This document shows positions 9,078 to 20,000 of a stretch of 64,000 nucleotides of DNA, piece by piece. The DNA is from a virus. A program made the position numbers and the translations under genes. The stretch's first letter is position 1. Each line of letters starts with the position of its first letter. The notes beneath the pieces were generated by a model. That model did not search any database. It was not told the DNA's origin and worked only from the letters and a program-made list of their open reading frames with translations. Location of the stretch: positions 16,739 through 80,738 of the IMG/VR virus record IMGVR_UViG_3300033571_020726. One strand, written 5' to 3'.

Positions 9078-9892
9078 TAAAAAGAAAAAGTGTTAAAGTT
9101 GAAAATATAACTGAAGAAGATTTAAAAATCAGAAAAAGTAAAAAAGAAAAAGAAGAACAGTATTTTTCAAATGATACACAACAGAAGATTGAAGAATATA
9201 AAAATGTGCAGACAAATGAAGAAAAATGGGAAATCTATTTAAATGATATTATGCCTGCATTTGAAATGTTGGTGGATAAACTTGTATCAGTATATAATTT
9301 TAAATCTTTTGATGATGATCTTGACACTATGAAGCGTGATTGCGTGTTTTTTTTATGGGAGACTATTCAAAAATGGGACGGGGGTAAAGGTAAAAAAGCT
9401 TTTTCTTATTTTAATGTTGTCGCAAAAAATTGGTTGATTGCAAGATCTAGAAAAAATTATATTCAACATAAAAGAACTGTTGTAATTGATGATGGAAATC
9501 AAACATATACACCAAATACACAACCAAAAGAAGAAAAAAGTAGTCAAAAGAAATATCCTAAAATAAATTTATCGACATATATGGTTGATGAAACAGGTAA
9601 TCCTGAGGAAATGATGATATATCAAGAGAAAATGCAAACTGTATATGCAATTATTGATCATTTATGTGAAAAATTAACAGACGTTAAAGAAAAAAAATGT
9701 ATAGATGCTATTCGCGTTGTATTTGAAAATATTGATAATTTGGAGTTATTAAATAAAAGAGCAGTTTTAGTATATTTAAGAGAAATATCAGGATTAAATA
9801 ATACAGAATTAAGTTCTGCATTATCTTCTATAAGAAAATTATATAAACAAATAAATAAAGATATGCAAGACGATTTATTTAGTCTGTTTTAA
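9074..9892 (+). CDS. gp55: T4 gp55-like late-transcription sigma factor
   Basis: 272 residues. The central part (about 75-135) matches sigma-70 region 2 as found in T4 gp55: DCVFFLWETIQKWDGG, then KAFSYFNVVAKNWLIARSRK, comparable to the T4 helix with HAYITQACFNAFVQRIKKE. A charged Lys/Glu stretch and a linker precede a C-terminal helical region. The last residues, Gln-Asp-Asp-Leu-Phe-Ser-Leu-Phe (265-272), look like a sliding-clamp binding peptide. T4 gp55 and gp33 also bind the gp45 clamp through C-terminal hydrophobic/acidic tails. Expected role: directing host RNA polymerase to late promoters such as TATAAATA, coupled to replication through the clamp. The start overlaps the upstream stop (ATGA). 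It is longer than T4 gp55 (185 residues). Confidence 0.75.
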   Translation: MIKRKSVKVENITEEDLKIRKSKKEKEEQYFSNDTQQKIEEYKNVQTNEEKWEIYLNDIMPAFEMLVDKLVSVYNFKSFDDDLDTMKRDCVFFLWETIQKWDGGKGKKAFSYFNVVAKNWLIARSRKNYIQHKRTVVIDDGNQTYTPNTQPKEEKSSQKKYPKINLSTYMVDETGNPEEMMIYQEKMQTVYAIIDHLCEKLTDVKEKKCIDAIRVVFENIDNLELLNKRAVLVYLREISGLNNTELSSALSSIRKLYKQINKDMQDDLFSLF

Positions 9893-9901
9893 AGGTAAAA
9901 A

Positions 9902-10288
9902 ATGAGTAAAGATATTGATATTTTAACAAAAAAGCTTGATGATCAATCAAAAAAAGAAAACAAATTATCTAATTTTATTGAAATACTTGACGGTTTAACA
10001 AGTACAGAAGAAAAAAAGAAACTATTGTGGAAAGAAATATATGAAAACGCTATAGATGATAGAGAAAAAGCAAAAATATTATTTAATGATTGTTATCAAG
10101 TTATGGGTAATATCGATGTATCTGATCATATTAGCGTTGGACAAGTTATGTCAAAATATATTGAAAGAATGTCAAAATCGAATGATCAAATTTTAAAATT
10201 AGCTGAATTAATTGCACATGAGCAAGAAAAAGCTGAAGAAATTTCAGAGGATGAGTTGTTTTTAAAGATACAAAGCAGCGGTAGATAA
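9902..10288 (+). CDS. Small helical protein after the late sigma factor; gp33-like co-activator or small terminase candidate
   Basis: 128 residues, all-helical in appearance and highly charged, with the segments KKLLWKEIYENAIDDREKA, VGQVMSKYIERMSKSNDQIL and KLAELIAHEQEKAEE. The C-terminus, EISEDELFLKIQSSGR, has an acidic-plus-LF pattern reminiscent of clamp-binding tails. It follows the gp55-like gene by 9 bases and precedes the gp5-like hub gene by 1 base, so it is in the late operon. Two hypotheses: a gp33-like late transcription co-activator (supported by place and tail), or a gp16-like small terminase subunit (supported by size and helical content, with no other candidate seen). Neither is proven by sequence motifs. 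Confidence 0.5.
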   Translation: MSKDIDILTKKLDDQSKKENKLSNFIEILDGLTSTEEKKKLLWKEIYENAIDDREKAKILFNDCYQVMGNIDVSDHISVGQVMSKYIERMSKSNDQILKLAELIAHEQEKAEEISEDELFLKIQSSGR

Positions 10289-10289
10289 T

Positions 10290-12002
10290 ATGTTTAGAAG
10301 AGCTATTATATTAGATGTTATTACACACCCTAATAGTATTAATCAAATTATTGATAAATTAATAACACCCAATAAAGATATATCATTCCGAAATAAAAAA
10401 AAGGAATTAATAAAAGATTTACCTAGAAATTCAATAATAGCTATATTTTCAGGTACTAATGAAGCATTTGTAGCACTCCCGTTTTTTTCTTCTCATATGG
10501 GTTTACCTATTAAACCAAATGAAGAAGTGTGGATATATGAAGATTCTGCTTCTTCTAATGACAGAAGTGTAGAATTTTTTTGGATATCTAGAATTCATAA
10601 TGTAAATTTTATAGAAGACGTAAATTATACTCATCCTGATCGTAAATTTTTAAAAAATTATAATCAAGAATCAGGTCAAAATATTGGATTAAATGTTGTA
10701 GCACCTCCATTTAATAATGGGCCAATCAGAAGTATATATAATATTCAAAATGACATTACTTTATCTAAAATAGATAAAAAAAGTAAAATAAAATTTGATA
10801 TTACAGGAAATTGGTTAAAAGAAAGTATTCCTAGATTTACAAAAAATCCTGGCGATTATGTTATACAAGGTTCTAATAATACATTAATAAAATTAGGAAC
10901 AAATAATATTAGAAAATCATCAAATAATTTATTAGAAAAGTATGGTTCAACAAATGCTTTTTCTGGTATTGAATCTAATAGTGGAACAATTGATATAGTC
11001 GCAGGTAGATGCGGAATAACACATTCTTTACTAACTAATAAAGAATTGAAAAATTATATAAATTCAAACCAAAAAGAATATACAGGCTTATTATCAGTTG
11101 ATGTATTTAAAAATGCAATGTTTTCTATTTATAATGAAAATGGATATTTAGAAAATACAAAAGATAATCTATTTTATTTTGGATCAAATAACCAAAATTT
11201 AGCTGAAGGTGATGCTGATTTTTTTACTGATATTAGTCGTTTATATATTTCAGAAAAATGTAATGGTGATGAATTATTAAATTATTCTCAAATTTATTCT
11301 ATTGATATAGATGGAAAACAAAAAGTTGTAGATAAATCAAAAAAGAGAGGGTTTATCATTGGTAAATCTGATGAAATTAGACTTGTTGCAAGGAATCCAG
11401 TATTTAATAGGAATTATGAAAACACGTTAAGTAATGTTTTTTTAGAACCTGAGATTGCTGGTTCTATTAAATTAATTAAAGAAGGTAATGATGATTTAGC
11501 GTATATTACACTTGAACATGATGGCGTTATTTCAATTGATGGTCCTAAAATTGTAATTGGTGATAAAAAGCGTGAGCAAAATAACGGTTTAGGTAATAAT
11601 ATTTATTTAGGCAATGATGCAATTGAACCTGTGATATTAGGATTTCAATTAAAGGAACGTTTAGAAGCATTTATGGATCAAGTATCATTAGGGTTTTATA
11701 ATATAGGTAAAGCATTAGATGAATTAAGCAAACATCAACATCAATATGCAGGCCCAGCAGGTATTACATTATCACCACAACCTTCAGATATACGAGGCCC
11801 TTTGTTAAATATAACAATAAAGTCAACAATAGGGACAGCTGCAGGTCCTGAAGAAAATTTACTTGAAAGAACAAACGTAGATGGTGAACAAGAAAATAAT
11901 CGTAATTTTGAAGTAAATAATTTAGGTGAAATTTTGAATAATATTCAAACTTTAAAAACAGAATTAAATAAAATCTTAAGTACTCTTGTTAAAACAAATT
12001 AA
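10290..12002 (+). CDS. gp5: Baseplate hub subunit, gp5-like OB-fold protein
   Basis: 570 residues. The N-terminal half resembles the gp5/VgrG-type hub OB domain of T4-like phages: IIAIFSGTNEAFVALPFFSS, KPNEEVWIYEDS, FFWISRIHNVNFIEDVNYTH. A Gly/Asn-rich middle follows. The C-terminal part has VISIDGPKIVIGD, IYLGNDAIEPVILGFQLKE and the LSKHQHQYAGPAGI end typical of phage hub/needle carriers. Unlike T4 gp5 there is no lysozyme domain (no T4-lysozyme-like Glu motif), so a separate cell-wall enzyme would be needed. It starts two bases after the previous stop and is followed by wedge genes. Location in the virion: central baseplate hub/spike. Good confidence in the hub assignment, less in the fine domain limits. 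Confidence 0.75.
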   Translation: MFRRAIILDVITHPNSINQIIDKLITPNKDISFRNKKKELIKDLPRNSIIAIFSGTNEAFVALPFFSSHMGLPIKPNEEVWIYEDSASSNDRSVEFFWISRIHNVNFIEDVNYTHPDRKFLKNYNQESGQNIGLNVVAPPFNNGPIRSIYNIQNDITLSKIDKKSKIKFDITGNWLKESIPRFTKNPGDYVIQGSNNTLIKLGTNNIRKSSNNLLEKYGSTNAFSGIESNSGTIDIVAGRCGITHSLLTNKELKNYINSNQKEYTGLLSVDVFKNAMFSIYNENGYLENTKDNLFYFGSNNQNLAEGDADFFTDISRLYISEKCNGDELLNYSQIYSIDIDGKQKVVDKSKKRGFIIGKSDEIRLVARNPVFNRNYENTLSNVFLEPEIAGSIKLIKEGNDDLAYITLEHDGVISIDGPKIVIGDKKREQNNGLGNNIYLGNDAIEPVILGFQLKERLEAFMDQVSLGFYNIGKALDELSKHQHQYAGPAGITLSPQPSDIRGPLLNITIKSTIGTAAGPEENLLERTNVDGEQENNRNFEVNNLGEILNNIQTLKTELNKILSTLVKTN

Positions 12003-12016
12003 ATAGGTTATAAAAA

Positions 12017-12715
12017 ATGTCAAATCAAGAATATTCATTTAATGATAAAAACAAAATAATTGATGAAATAATAAAACCTTTTTTTTCTGATCAAAATTTC
12101 GCTACAAAAAACGAAAATGATTATTTGTTTATTGCTACTGACTGTATTAAACGTGTCGAAATTATTAAAAATCCTATTTTTCAAACATTTAATATTTCTT
12201 TTTCATTTTCTGCAGACGATCCATATGTTCAATCTAAAATAACATCATTTGAAAATAATGAACAGTCATTTTGTGATGTATTTAAGGCTGTAATATCAAA
12301 CTTTGATGAAACCCAAGGTTATTTTTCAAAAATATTAAGCATCGCAAGTTTAACTACAATAAATCAAAGTTTTTTCGATTTACAATCATTGAATAATGGT
12401 TTTTTAAATGATAATTTTTATAATAAAATAAAAGAAAAGTTATTAGAACAAAATAAAAAATTTGTGAAAAGTGACTTTGATTATTTGAATTCTTTATGCT
12501 TTTACTATATTTTAAAATTATTGACAGATTCTTTAAATATTCAAGTTACTCCACCTACAGGTACTCCTGTAATTTTGAATATTAATAAAAATGTGCCAAT
12601 TTTAGCGCCGATTCCTTTAGATATTGTTAAAGATGTTAAAGAATCTATTTTAATTGATTTTAATAATGACTTAAATGATTTTAAAACTGAAAATGAAAAA
12701 TTTAATAATTTTTAA
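12017..12715 (+). CDS. Unrecognised protein between baseplate hub and gp25 genes
   Basis: 232 residues, no family recognised. It is rich in Phe, Asn, Asp, Lys and Ile with an acidic C-terminus (FNNDLNDFKTENEKFNNF). There is no transmembrane segment, signal peptide or metal-binding cluster. A Pro-rich turn (TPPTGTPV) near residue 180 separates a helical body from a short C-terminal part. Position between hub (gp5-like) and wedge (gp25-like) genes in the same tight operon makes a baseplate component or assembly factor likely, but this is inference from neighbours only. The GGTT before the ATG is a weak ribosome binding site. Confidence 0.5.
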   Translation: MSNQEYSFNDKNKIIDEIIKPFFSDQNFATKNENDYLFIATDCIKRVEIIKNPIFQTFNISFSFSADDPYVQSKITSFENNEQSFCDVFKAVISNFDETQGYFSKILSIASLTTINQSFFDLQSLNNGFLNDNFYNKIKEKLLEQNKKFVKSDFDYLNSLCFYYILKLLTDSLNIQVTPPTGTPVILNINKNVPILAPIPLDIVKDVKESILIDFNNDLNDFKTENEKFNNF

Positions 12716-12751
12716 TGCTATAATTAAAATTATAAGAATAGGTAAATATAA

Positions 12752-13255
12752 ATGTCTAATGAAACAAAAAACATTTTATATAAAAAAAATGGAAATAGCT
12801 TAAATAATTTATTTAAAAAAGCTGAATATGATAAAACTTTTATTAAACTTAAGCCTCTAGGAATTAAAACACCTTTAGAAATTTCTCCTGGCGATGATTT
12901 ATTTAAAATGCATTATGATTTTGATAAAGTAATAGAAGATAATTTAAAAAATTTAATAATGACTGAACCTGGTGAAAGATTGTGTTTTCCATCATTTGGT
13001 ACTGTTTTAAAAAATATATTATCTAGAACTGATATTGAAAATGTAGATGATTTATTAATGGAAGAAATCAAACGTGTTATTAATATATATTATCCTCCTC
13101 CTCTTATAAATTTAATATCTTTTGTTTCTTATAAAGATGAAGTAGAAAGTGATAAAAATAATATACCGATAATTGTATTAAAAATAAATTATTCTATGCC
13201 AATAGTTTCAAATGATATTAAAGAGATAATAATTAAATTAGGAATGAATAATTAA
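12752..13255 (+). CDS. gp25: Baseplate wedge subunit gp25 (GPW/gp25 family)
   Basis: 167 residues. The diagnostic gp25 motif is present at about residues 60-90: IEDNLKNLIMTEPGERLCFP followed by SFGTVLKNIL. It corresponds to the (N/E)-P-G-E-R-x-x-x-P-x-F-G signature of the gp25-like lysozyme-fold family (T4 gp25, P2 gpW, T6SS TssE). The C-terminal strands (INLISFVSYKDEVE, IIVLKINYSMPI) also fit. It is slightly longer than T4 gp25 (132 residues), with an N-terminal extension of about 35 residues. Role: sheath-proximal baseplate wedge component that helps start sheath polymerisation. It lies directly upstream of the gp6-like gene, the usual neighbour. Confidence 0.9.
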   Translation: MSNETKNILYKKNGNSLNNLFKKAEYDKTFIKLKPLGIKTPLEISPGDDLFKMHYDFDKVIEDNLKNLIMTEPGERLCFPSFGTVLKNILSRTDIENVDDLLMEEIKRVINIYYPPPLINLISFVSYKDEVESDKNNIPIIVLKINYSMPIVSNDIKEIIIKLGMNN

Positions 13256-13266
13256 AGGAAAATATT

Positions 13267-15105
13267 ATGGCAGTAGATATACAAAACATTAATAAAAGTA
13301 TAAATGATGAAAAAAAATTAAATCGAAGTTATTTAACAAAAGGTTTTGAACAATTTCGAAATGAATTATTAAATTATGCAAAAAATTATTTTCCAGATAA
13401 AATAAATGATTTTTCAGAAGCTTCAGTCGGTGGTATGTTATTAGATTTTGCAGCAATAGTAGGTGATTCTTTGTCTTTTTATATGGATCATCAATATAAT
13501 GAATTAAATTATGATACTGCTGTTGAAAATGATAATATAATAAGGCATATGAAAAACGCAGGTATTAAATCAACACCTGCATCACCAGCAGTTGTTAAAA
13601 TATTATTTAAAGTTAGAGTTGATTATATAGACGGGCAAATAGATACGACGCAATTACCAAAAATATTAAAAAATTTAAAAATATCATCAATCAATAATAT
13701 TCCTTTTTATTTATTAGAAGATGTTGATTTTAATAAGGATTATATAATAGATAGAGTAAATGAAACGCAAGGATTTATAGTATTAAAAAAGTATGGATTA
13801 GCATTATCAGGTAGCAAAATTACTGAACGTTTTTCATTTGATAATACATATATACAATTTCCAAGAATATTTTTATCTAATAAAAATGTAACAATGATTG
13901 AAACTGTTATTGATTCAAATGATAATAAATATTATGAAGTTGAATTCTTGTCGCAAGATACAGTTTATAAATCAACGCATTTGGAAAAAAATAATAACAA
14001 ATATTATGAAGTGATACCTGCTCCATATAGATTTATAAAAGAAGATAATTTTGAAACAGGAGATGTTTCACTAAGATTTGGTTCAGGCGATGCGAATTCA
14101 ATCATGATGAAATCATTAATTCAGGATCCTACAAAAAGTGCATTATCTTTATATGGAAGGGATTATTTCCCTAAATTTAGTTTTGATCCTAGCGATTTAT
14201 TAAAAACAAATAGTCTAGGTATTGCCCCTAGAAATACTACTATATATGTCACATATATATATGGAGGTGGTATTGATCATAATATTCCTGCATATAATAT
14301 AAATAGAATCGATGATACATCGAATATATTATTTGCACAAGGCCTTGACGAGATTACAAGAGAAAATGTTATAAATTCAATTTTTGTAACTAATGATGAA
14401 CCTGCAATTGGTGGTAGAAATACATTAACATTTGATGAATTAAAATCACAAATACAAAATACAATTAAAATGCAAAATAGAATTGTTAATTATCAAGATT
14501 TATTGGCAAAAATACATTCAATGCCTGTTGCATTTGGTAAGGTTTCTAAAATAGCATTGCATGATGACAACAATAATATTTATTCAAAAAATATACATAT
14601 TTTATGTAAGGATAATAATTTAAAATTAGCATTGGCATCAGATAGTTTAAAATTAAATTTAATGAATTATTTAAATGAGTATAGATTAATTGGCGATAGT
14701 TTTAATATATTAGATGCAAAAATTTTTAATATAAGAATTAATGTAGATGTTAGAATCAATGCACAATTAAATATATCACCAGCGCAAGTAGAAAGAAATA
14801 TTAAAAACAATATTTCTTATTATTTAAATGATTTTGAAATAAATCAACCTATATCTTTAGATAACGTCTTTAATATTATATTAAACACATATGGAGTTGC
14901 TAATATAGTAACAGATAAAAGAAATTTAATTGTGCAAAAGACTGATATTGATTATGATCAATCGACAGGCACAACATACAAGTATTCAAACGAAATTATA
15001 AAAATACAAGATCAAATATATAAAGATTCATTATATCCGATTGAAGGAGGTATTTTTGAAATAAAATATCCTGAAATTGATATTATTGCTAGAGTTGTGA
15101 TTTAA
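13267..15105 (+). CDS. gp6: Baseplate wedge subunit gp6-like (baseplate J family)
   Basis: 612 residues. The N-terminal part carries EASVGGMLLDFAAIVGDSLS, then FYMDHQYNELNYDTA, the conserved opening of gp6/baseplate J proteins (a membrane-like but soluble helix ending in a Tyr-x-D pair). The middle contains GDVSLRFGSGDA and the long linker before the GRNTLTFDELKSQIQNTIKM and RIVNYQDLLAKIHSMP motifs characteristic of gp6-like C-terminal domains. AAAGGA lies 8-10 bases upstream of the ATG. Role: the inner wedge ring that closes round the hub and controls contraction. It is close to T4 gp6 in length (660 residues). The order gp5, x, gp25, gp6 supports the call. Confidence 0.85.
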   Translation: MAVDIQNINKSINDEKKLNRSYLTKGFEQFRNELLNYAKNYFPDKINDFSEASVGGMLLDFAAIVGDSLSFYMDHQYNELNYDTAVENDNIIRHMKNAGIKSTPASPAVVKILFKVRVDYIDGQIDTTQLPKILKNLKISSINNIPFYLLEDVDFNKDYIIDRVNETQGFIVLKKYGLALSGSKITERFSFDNTYIQFPRIFLSNKNVTMIETVIDSNDNKYYEVEFLSQDTVYKSTHLEKNNNKYYEVIPAPYRFIKEDNFETGDVSLRFGSGDANSIMMKSLIQDPTKSALSLYGRDYFPKFSFDPSDLLKTNSLGIAPRNTTIYVTYIYGGGIDHNIPAYNINRIDDTSNILFAQGLDEITRENVINSIFVTNDEPAIGGRNTLTFDELKSQIQNTIKMQNRIVNYQDLLAKIHSMPVAFGKVSKIALHDDNNNIYSKNIHILCKDNNLKLALASDSLKLNLMNYLNEYRLIGDSFNILDAKIFNIRINVDVRINAQLNISPAQVERNIKNNISYYLNDFEINQPISLDNVFNIILNTYGVANIVTDKRNLIVQKTDIDYDQSTGTTYKYSNEIIKIQDQIYKDSLYPIEGGIFEIKYPEIDIIARVVI

Positions 15106-15149
15106 TTCAGCCTAATTTATAATTAAATAAAAAAAGGCAAATTAATTTT

Positions 15150-17054
15150 ATGTACATTATTTATCCTATTGAAAAAGACACTTATATTACAAATAAATTA
15201 TTAAATGATACTGATGGTAGACATGCTAATTTTGGAAAAGCTTCAACATTAGATTTATTTAAAACATATAATGAAAATATTAATTTAAAATCGAAGTGTA
15301 TCTTGAGATTAAATGATAGTATTTTTCAAAGTTCAGAAGATATTATATTTGAAAATTATTCAAATTCTATAATTAATTTGTATATTGATATAGACACTCT
15401 ATTTACAGATAATATTAATGGAACATTACAAAACAATAAATGGGTAATATGTATAAATAGTTTAATTACAATTGATGAAATAAATGAACATATTAAAAAT
15501 ACAATTACAGATATTTCTTCAGTTATTGGTATAAATGCATATTTTTGTCATGATTTATTGATGTTTGAGCAAAAAGAAAAAGGTGAAAAAGGCGATAAAA
15601 TATTGGAATTACAAAACAATAGTAATTTTAGCATTGTAAGAAATTTTTCACGTGTAGAAGAATCTGTTTTATTATTAAAATCAGATTTAGAAAAAAATAA
15701 TGACTTTTTTTCATATGATATTGTAAAAGATAATATAAAAATTTATTTAGATTTACATGATATTACAACTTCATTAAGTAAACCTAAGGATTATAATATT
15801 GAAGTATTACCATTATCAAAAGATTTTAATGAAGGTTTAGGTAGAGATGTATATTCTTTAACTGATATTGATGCAGCAAATTGGATATATGCGAATTATA
15901 ATGGTAATACAAATGAAAAAATATCTTGGGAATCAGCAGGTGAAATAGGTTTAGTAGAAGGAATGGTTGCTGATTCATGTGATTTAATTTGGACTTATAA
16001 TGATTATGATTTTAAAGATTTATGTAATTTTTATGTAAAAAATGGTAATGAAAATATATTGGTTGATATTACAAGTATATATGAAAAATATTGGGAAGAT
16101 AATAGTACTTTAGAAAACAAAGGATTATGTGTAAAATTTGCTAATATTAATTTAAACGATGATGAAACATATTTCGCAAAAAGACTTGGATCAAAAAATG
16201 TTAGAAATAGACATTTAAAACCATCATTAAAAATTTTAATTGATGATAATACATACAATATCCCAATAAATAAACTTTTTTATTTTAATGAACAAAACAA
16301 AATATTTTTATATAATAAAAAAGGTGGAACATTAAAAAATATTCAAAAAATACAAAACGGTAATATTGTTGATATTAATCCAACGTCAGATTTATCATTA
16401 AATATAACTAGTATTGATAAAATTAATAATATCCCAATTTATTTTAATGAAGATATTCAATGTGATCAAATGACAGATATTAAAGGACAAAATTTAAAAG
16501 GTACATATTTTACAAATTGGAATATTTCATCATTAAACCAAAGTAATATATTAAATTTATTATTACAAAAAGAATATCTTGAATTTAAATTTGATTGGTA
16601 TAATAATGGTACATTAATATATTCAGATATACAAAAAGTATATAAAGATACGCTAAGTACAATAAATTCTTTTAAAAGATTAAGAGCTTCTGTTAAATTA
16701 TATTCTCCAGATTTAGGTGTTATGAATGATATACATAAAATTGCTGTTACTTTTTTTGATTTAGATGCACAATATGATTTTGTTAAGGTTAAAAGATCGT
16801 TACAAGGATTAGATATCGGAGATGTTTTTTATGAAGTAATTGATTATGATACAAATGAAGTATTAATACCTATGACTGAGGAAATGAATGCAACAAAATG
16901 TCTAAAAGAAAATGATTATTATTGGTTTCCATTTTTTAATTCAGATGTATTTTATGGTAGAAGAATTCAATTTATATTTAAATTGAAGCAACAAGAACAA
17001 AACAATTTGATTGTAAATGCTAATGAAGTATTTAGGGTAGGTAATAATGGGTAA
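15150..17054 (+). CDS. Virion structural protein with DNRLRE-like repeats
   Basis: 634 residues. The start, YPIEKDTYITNKLLNDTDGR followed by a NFGKASTLDLF step, is the pattern of DNRLRE-type beta domains (D-T-Y-I...N-x-G-x-x-x-x-L). A second part (about residues 230-370) has NWIYANYNG, VDITSIYEKYWED, GLCVKFANINLND and YFAKRLGSKNVRNRHLKPSL, matching the remainder of such domains (V-D-V-T, W, F-x-S/K-R, P-x-L). It follows the gp6-like gene at the place where T4 has wedge genes 7 and 8, so an outer-baseplate or fibre-attachment role is inferred. The ribosome binding site AAAAAAAGG is about 13 bases upstream. A partly paired GCCT...AGGC surrounds the spacer. Confidence 0.55.
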   Translation: MYIIYPIEKDTYITNKLLNDTDGRHANFGKASTLDLFKTYNENINLKSKCILRLNDSIFQSSEDIIFENYSNSIINLYIDIDTLFTDNINGTLQNNKWVICINSLITIDEINEHIKNTITDISSVIGINAYFCHDLLMFEQKEKGEKGDKILELQNNSNFSIVRNFSRVEESVLLLKSDLEKNNDFFSYDIVKDNIKIYLDLHDITTSLSKPKDYNIEVLPLSKDFNEGLGRDVYSLTDIDAANWIYANYNGNTNEKISWESAGEIGLVEGMVADSCDLIWTYNDYDFKDLCNFYVKNGNENILVDITSIYEKYWEDNSTLENKGLCVKFANINLNDDETYFAKRLGSKNVRNRHLKPSLKILIDDNTYNIPINKLFYFNEQNKIFLYNKKGGTLKNIQKIQNGNIVDINPTSDLSLNITSIDKINNIPIYFNEDIQCDQMTDIKGQNLKGTYFTNWNISSLNQSNILNLLLQKEYLEFKFDWYNNGTLIYSDIQKVYKDTLSTINSFKRLRASVKLYSPDLGVMNDIHKIAVTFFDLDAQYDFVKVKRSLQGLDIGDVFYEVIDYDTNEVLIPMTEEMNATKCLKENDYYWFPFFNSDVFYGRRIQFIFKLKQQEQNNLIVNANEVFRVGNNG

Positions 17055-20000
17055 ATTATTTAAACAAAAAGAATTGATTAATAAATATAAAATAAATGAA
17101 AATAAAAGAGTAAATAAAAGTAATGAAAATTCTAATTTATTAGATTTCGATAATTTAATATTAGATAAAAATCAATTTGAAAGATTTGATACATATTCAG
17201 GATTATTTAATACTCAACAATTATTAGGTGCAATAGACTTTTCAGAATTTAGAAATCATTGTTTTTTTGATTCCGCTGTTTCAAAAGTAGAGTATACTTT
17301 TAATAAAATATATGATGAATTCCCACTTGATGGATCATCAATTGAAGTTGATCAATATTTTAGAAGTTTCGATGGATTTGGAAAGTTTATATACAATCAA
17401 ATTGATAAAAATATAGGTTATTTAAAATTTAATAATAATGCACATATAGAAGTAACTAATAAAGCAGGTTATTTATTTTCTTTAAATAGAAATGATGATA
17501 TTATTTCAAAATTAACAAAACCAATTTTAAATCCAAAAAATAGCGAATTTTCAATTGATTTTAGAATATATTTACAAGACAATGTACAATATAACAATCA
17601 TCCTGTTTTTCAATATTTAGATAATAAAATTATAAATGGCGTTAATACACAGAATGGCTTTACTTTTTTTGTAAAAAATAATATTGCAAATTCATTAACA
17701 GAAGTTGTATTTATTTTAACCGATGGCGTAAATAATAAAAAGTTATATTCTTCTTTTCAAATATTAAGAAATACGTGGGAGCATATTTCATTATCTATTA
17801 ATAGTTCTCAAAATAAAAAAAATATAGTCGTGTATCTGAATGGCGTTGAGATACAATCATTACAAAAAGAATCAGACATTTTATCAAATTCTAGTTTAGA
17901 TATAAGTAATGATACAAAGTTTTATATTGGAAAAGCTATATCTAATCATATTATATCTAACAACAATAATTATAATTTTCAATTAAATAATAATAATGAA
18001 AAATTTATAGGGTTTTTAGATGAATTTAGATTTTATCATAAAAATTTGACAAGTGAAGAAATTATATTAAAAAAAGAAACAAACGAATTTGCAAATGATT
18101 TATTAAAACTGTATTTTAGATTTAATGAACCAGCAGGAACATATGGAAATAATTCAATTTGTTTTGATTATAGTGGAAATTCATTACATTCAAGAATAAT
18201 AGCAGATTCAGGCACTCTTATAACAAATTTGAGATATAATTATGAAAATGACTTAATTAAACCTTCTTTACGATTTGAAAACGATGATTTTAATCCTGTT
18301 TTATTTCCTTCTTTTACTAAAAATCGTAATTTAAATGAAACATATTTAAATAAAGCAAAAGAATGGGATATTTTTAATTCAAATTTAATATTTAAGTTAT
18401 TCCCAAGACATTATTTCGATGAAGGCGCTGCATTTGAAGGTTTAAGTGAATCATTTAATAATGAAGCTGCAAAAACATATTATATTACTGATACTGATCT
18501 TCCTGGTCAACAAAAAGTAGAAGCAATTCAAACTTTTGCAAATTTATTAATTATTTGGGCAAGATTTTTTGATGAAATTAAGCTTTATTTAGATATAATG
18601 CCAAAATTAATTGATATTGATTATGAAGATATAAATACAGCTGAATCTGTAGTGAATTTCTTTTTACCACTAATGACTAAAAAAAATGGATTTATATTTA
18701 AGGAATTATTGAATAATAATACTAATAAAATATTAGACGGATATGTAATAGGTGCTGATGGTGCTGATAAAAGTCAATATAATATGAGATATATTCAAAA
18801 CCAAATATGGAAAAGAATTCTTGTCAATTCAAAAGATATGATTATGTCTAAAGGTACAAAACAAGCTATTAAATCTATTTTTAATTCTGTAGGTATTAAT
18901 TATGATGAATATTATAAATTTAGAGAATATGGCAAAAGTTTAAATTCATTCATTGAAAAAAATTATATAAAAAAAAATAAAGATTTTAAAATAATAAATT
19001 TTAATAAAACAAATAAAAATTTAATTTTAAAAAGTAAATTAAACAATTTACCAAATAGTTTATTTAGCCAAAATTCTTATACATTCGAATTTTTTTTAAA
19101 TTATTTTAACGTTTTACAACAAAAATCTTTATCAGAAAGTATTTTTAAATTAGTAAATACAACAAAAAGTAATGAATTACTATTGGAACTTATTTTTGAA
19201 AAAAATGCTGAAAGTCTTTATGGCGATTTTATTTTATTTTTAAAAAATAATGATAATTCAATTACTGATTATCTTAAAATTGAAAATTTAAATATTTTTG
19301 ATAATAACTTGCAATTTAGTATTCATGTTGAAAATAAAGTTAATGAAATTGTTTTAAGTTTAGTTTGTCAAACATGCGAAAAAGATGTTGAATATTTTAA
19401 AAGTGATTATGTTTTTGCAAAATCTAATCAAATAAAACCTAAAATTTTTGAAATAGTTAATGATATATTGGAGATTAATATAGGAAATAATATATCATTT
19501 AGAAATATTTTTGAATTTAATGGAAATATATCAAATATAAAATTGTGGAATGTAAATTTATCAAAAAATGATATAAATATGCATGCGATGAATCAATTTT
19601 CAATAGCGAATGATCAGTATAAATTAAATAAAAATTTAAACAAAAATTTGTCTGAATTTTTATTACTACATTTATCATGTCAAGATGATGTATATCATAA
19701 AGAATTAAATGGAGAAAATATTAATTTAATAGACTTCAGTGAATTAACAACAACTGATTTATATGCTATTAATTATCCTCATAAATTAATTTGTAATAAT
19801 CCTATAATATCAATTGATAGAATTATAAATAAACAAATTGTAATATATGAAAATGATATTAAATTTGATGAACCTAATTTCGAAAATAAAGTAAAAGTAA
19901 TGAGTTTTAGTGATGTTGATTTGGCAGAAGAATATAACGTTGCTATTTCACCTGTTTATAATGTAGAATATATTAATCAACAAAAAAATGACGTCAGATT

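Noticed and set aside
10290-12002. Hub with lysozyme domain as in T4 gp5
   Set aside because: No T4-lysozyme-type motif is visible anywhere in the 570 residues; only hub/OB-like and terminal segments are seen.
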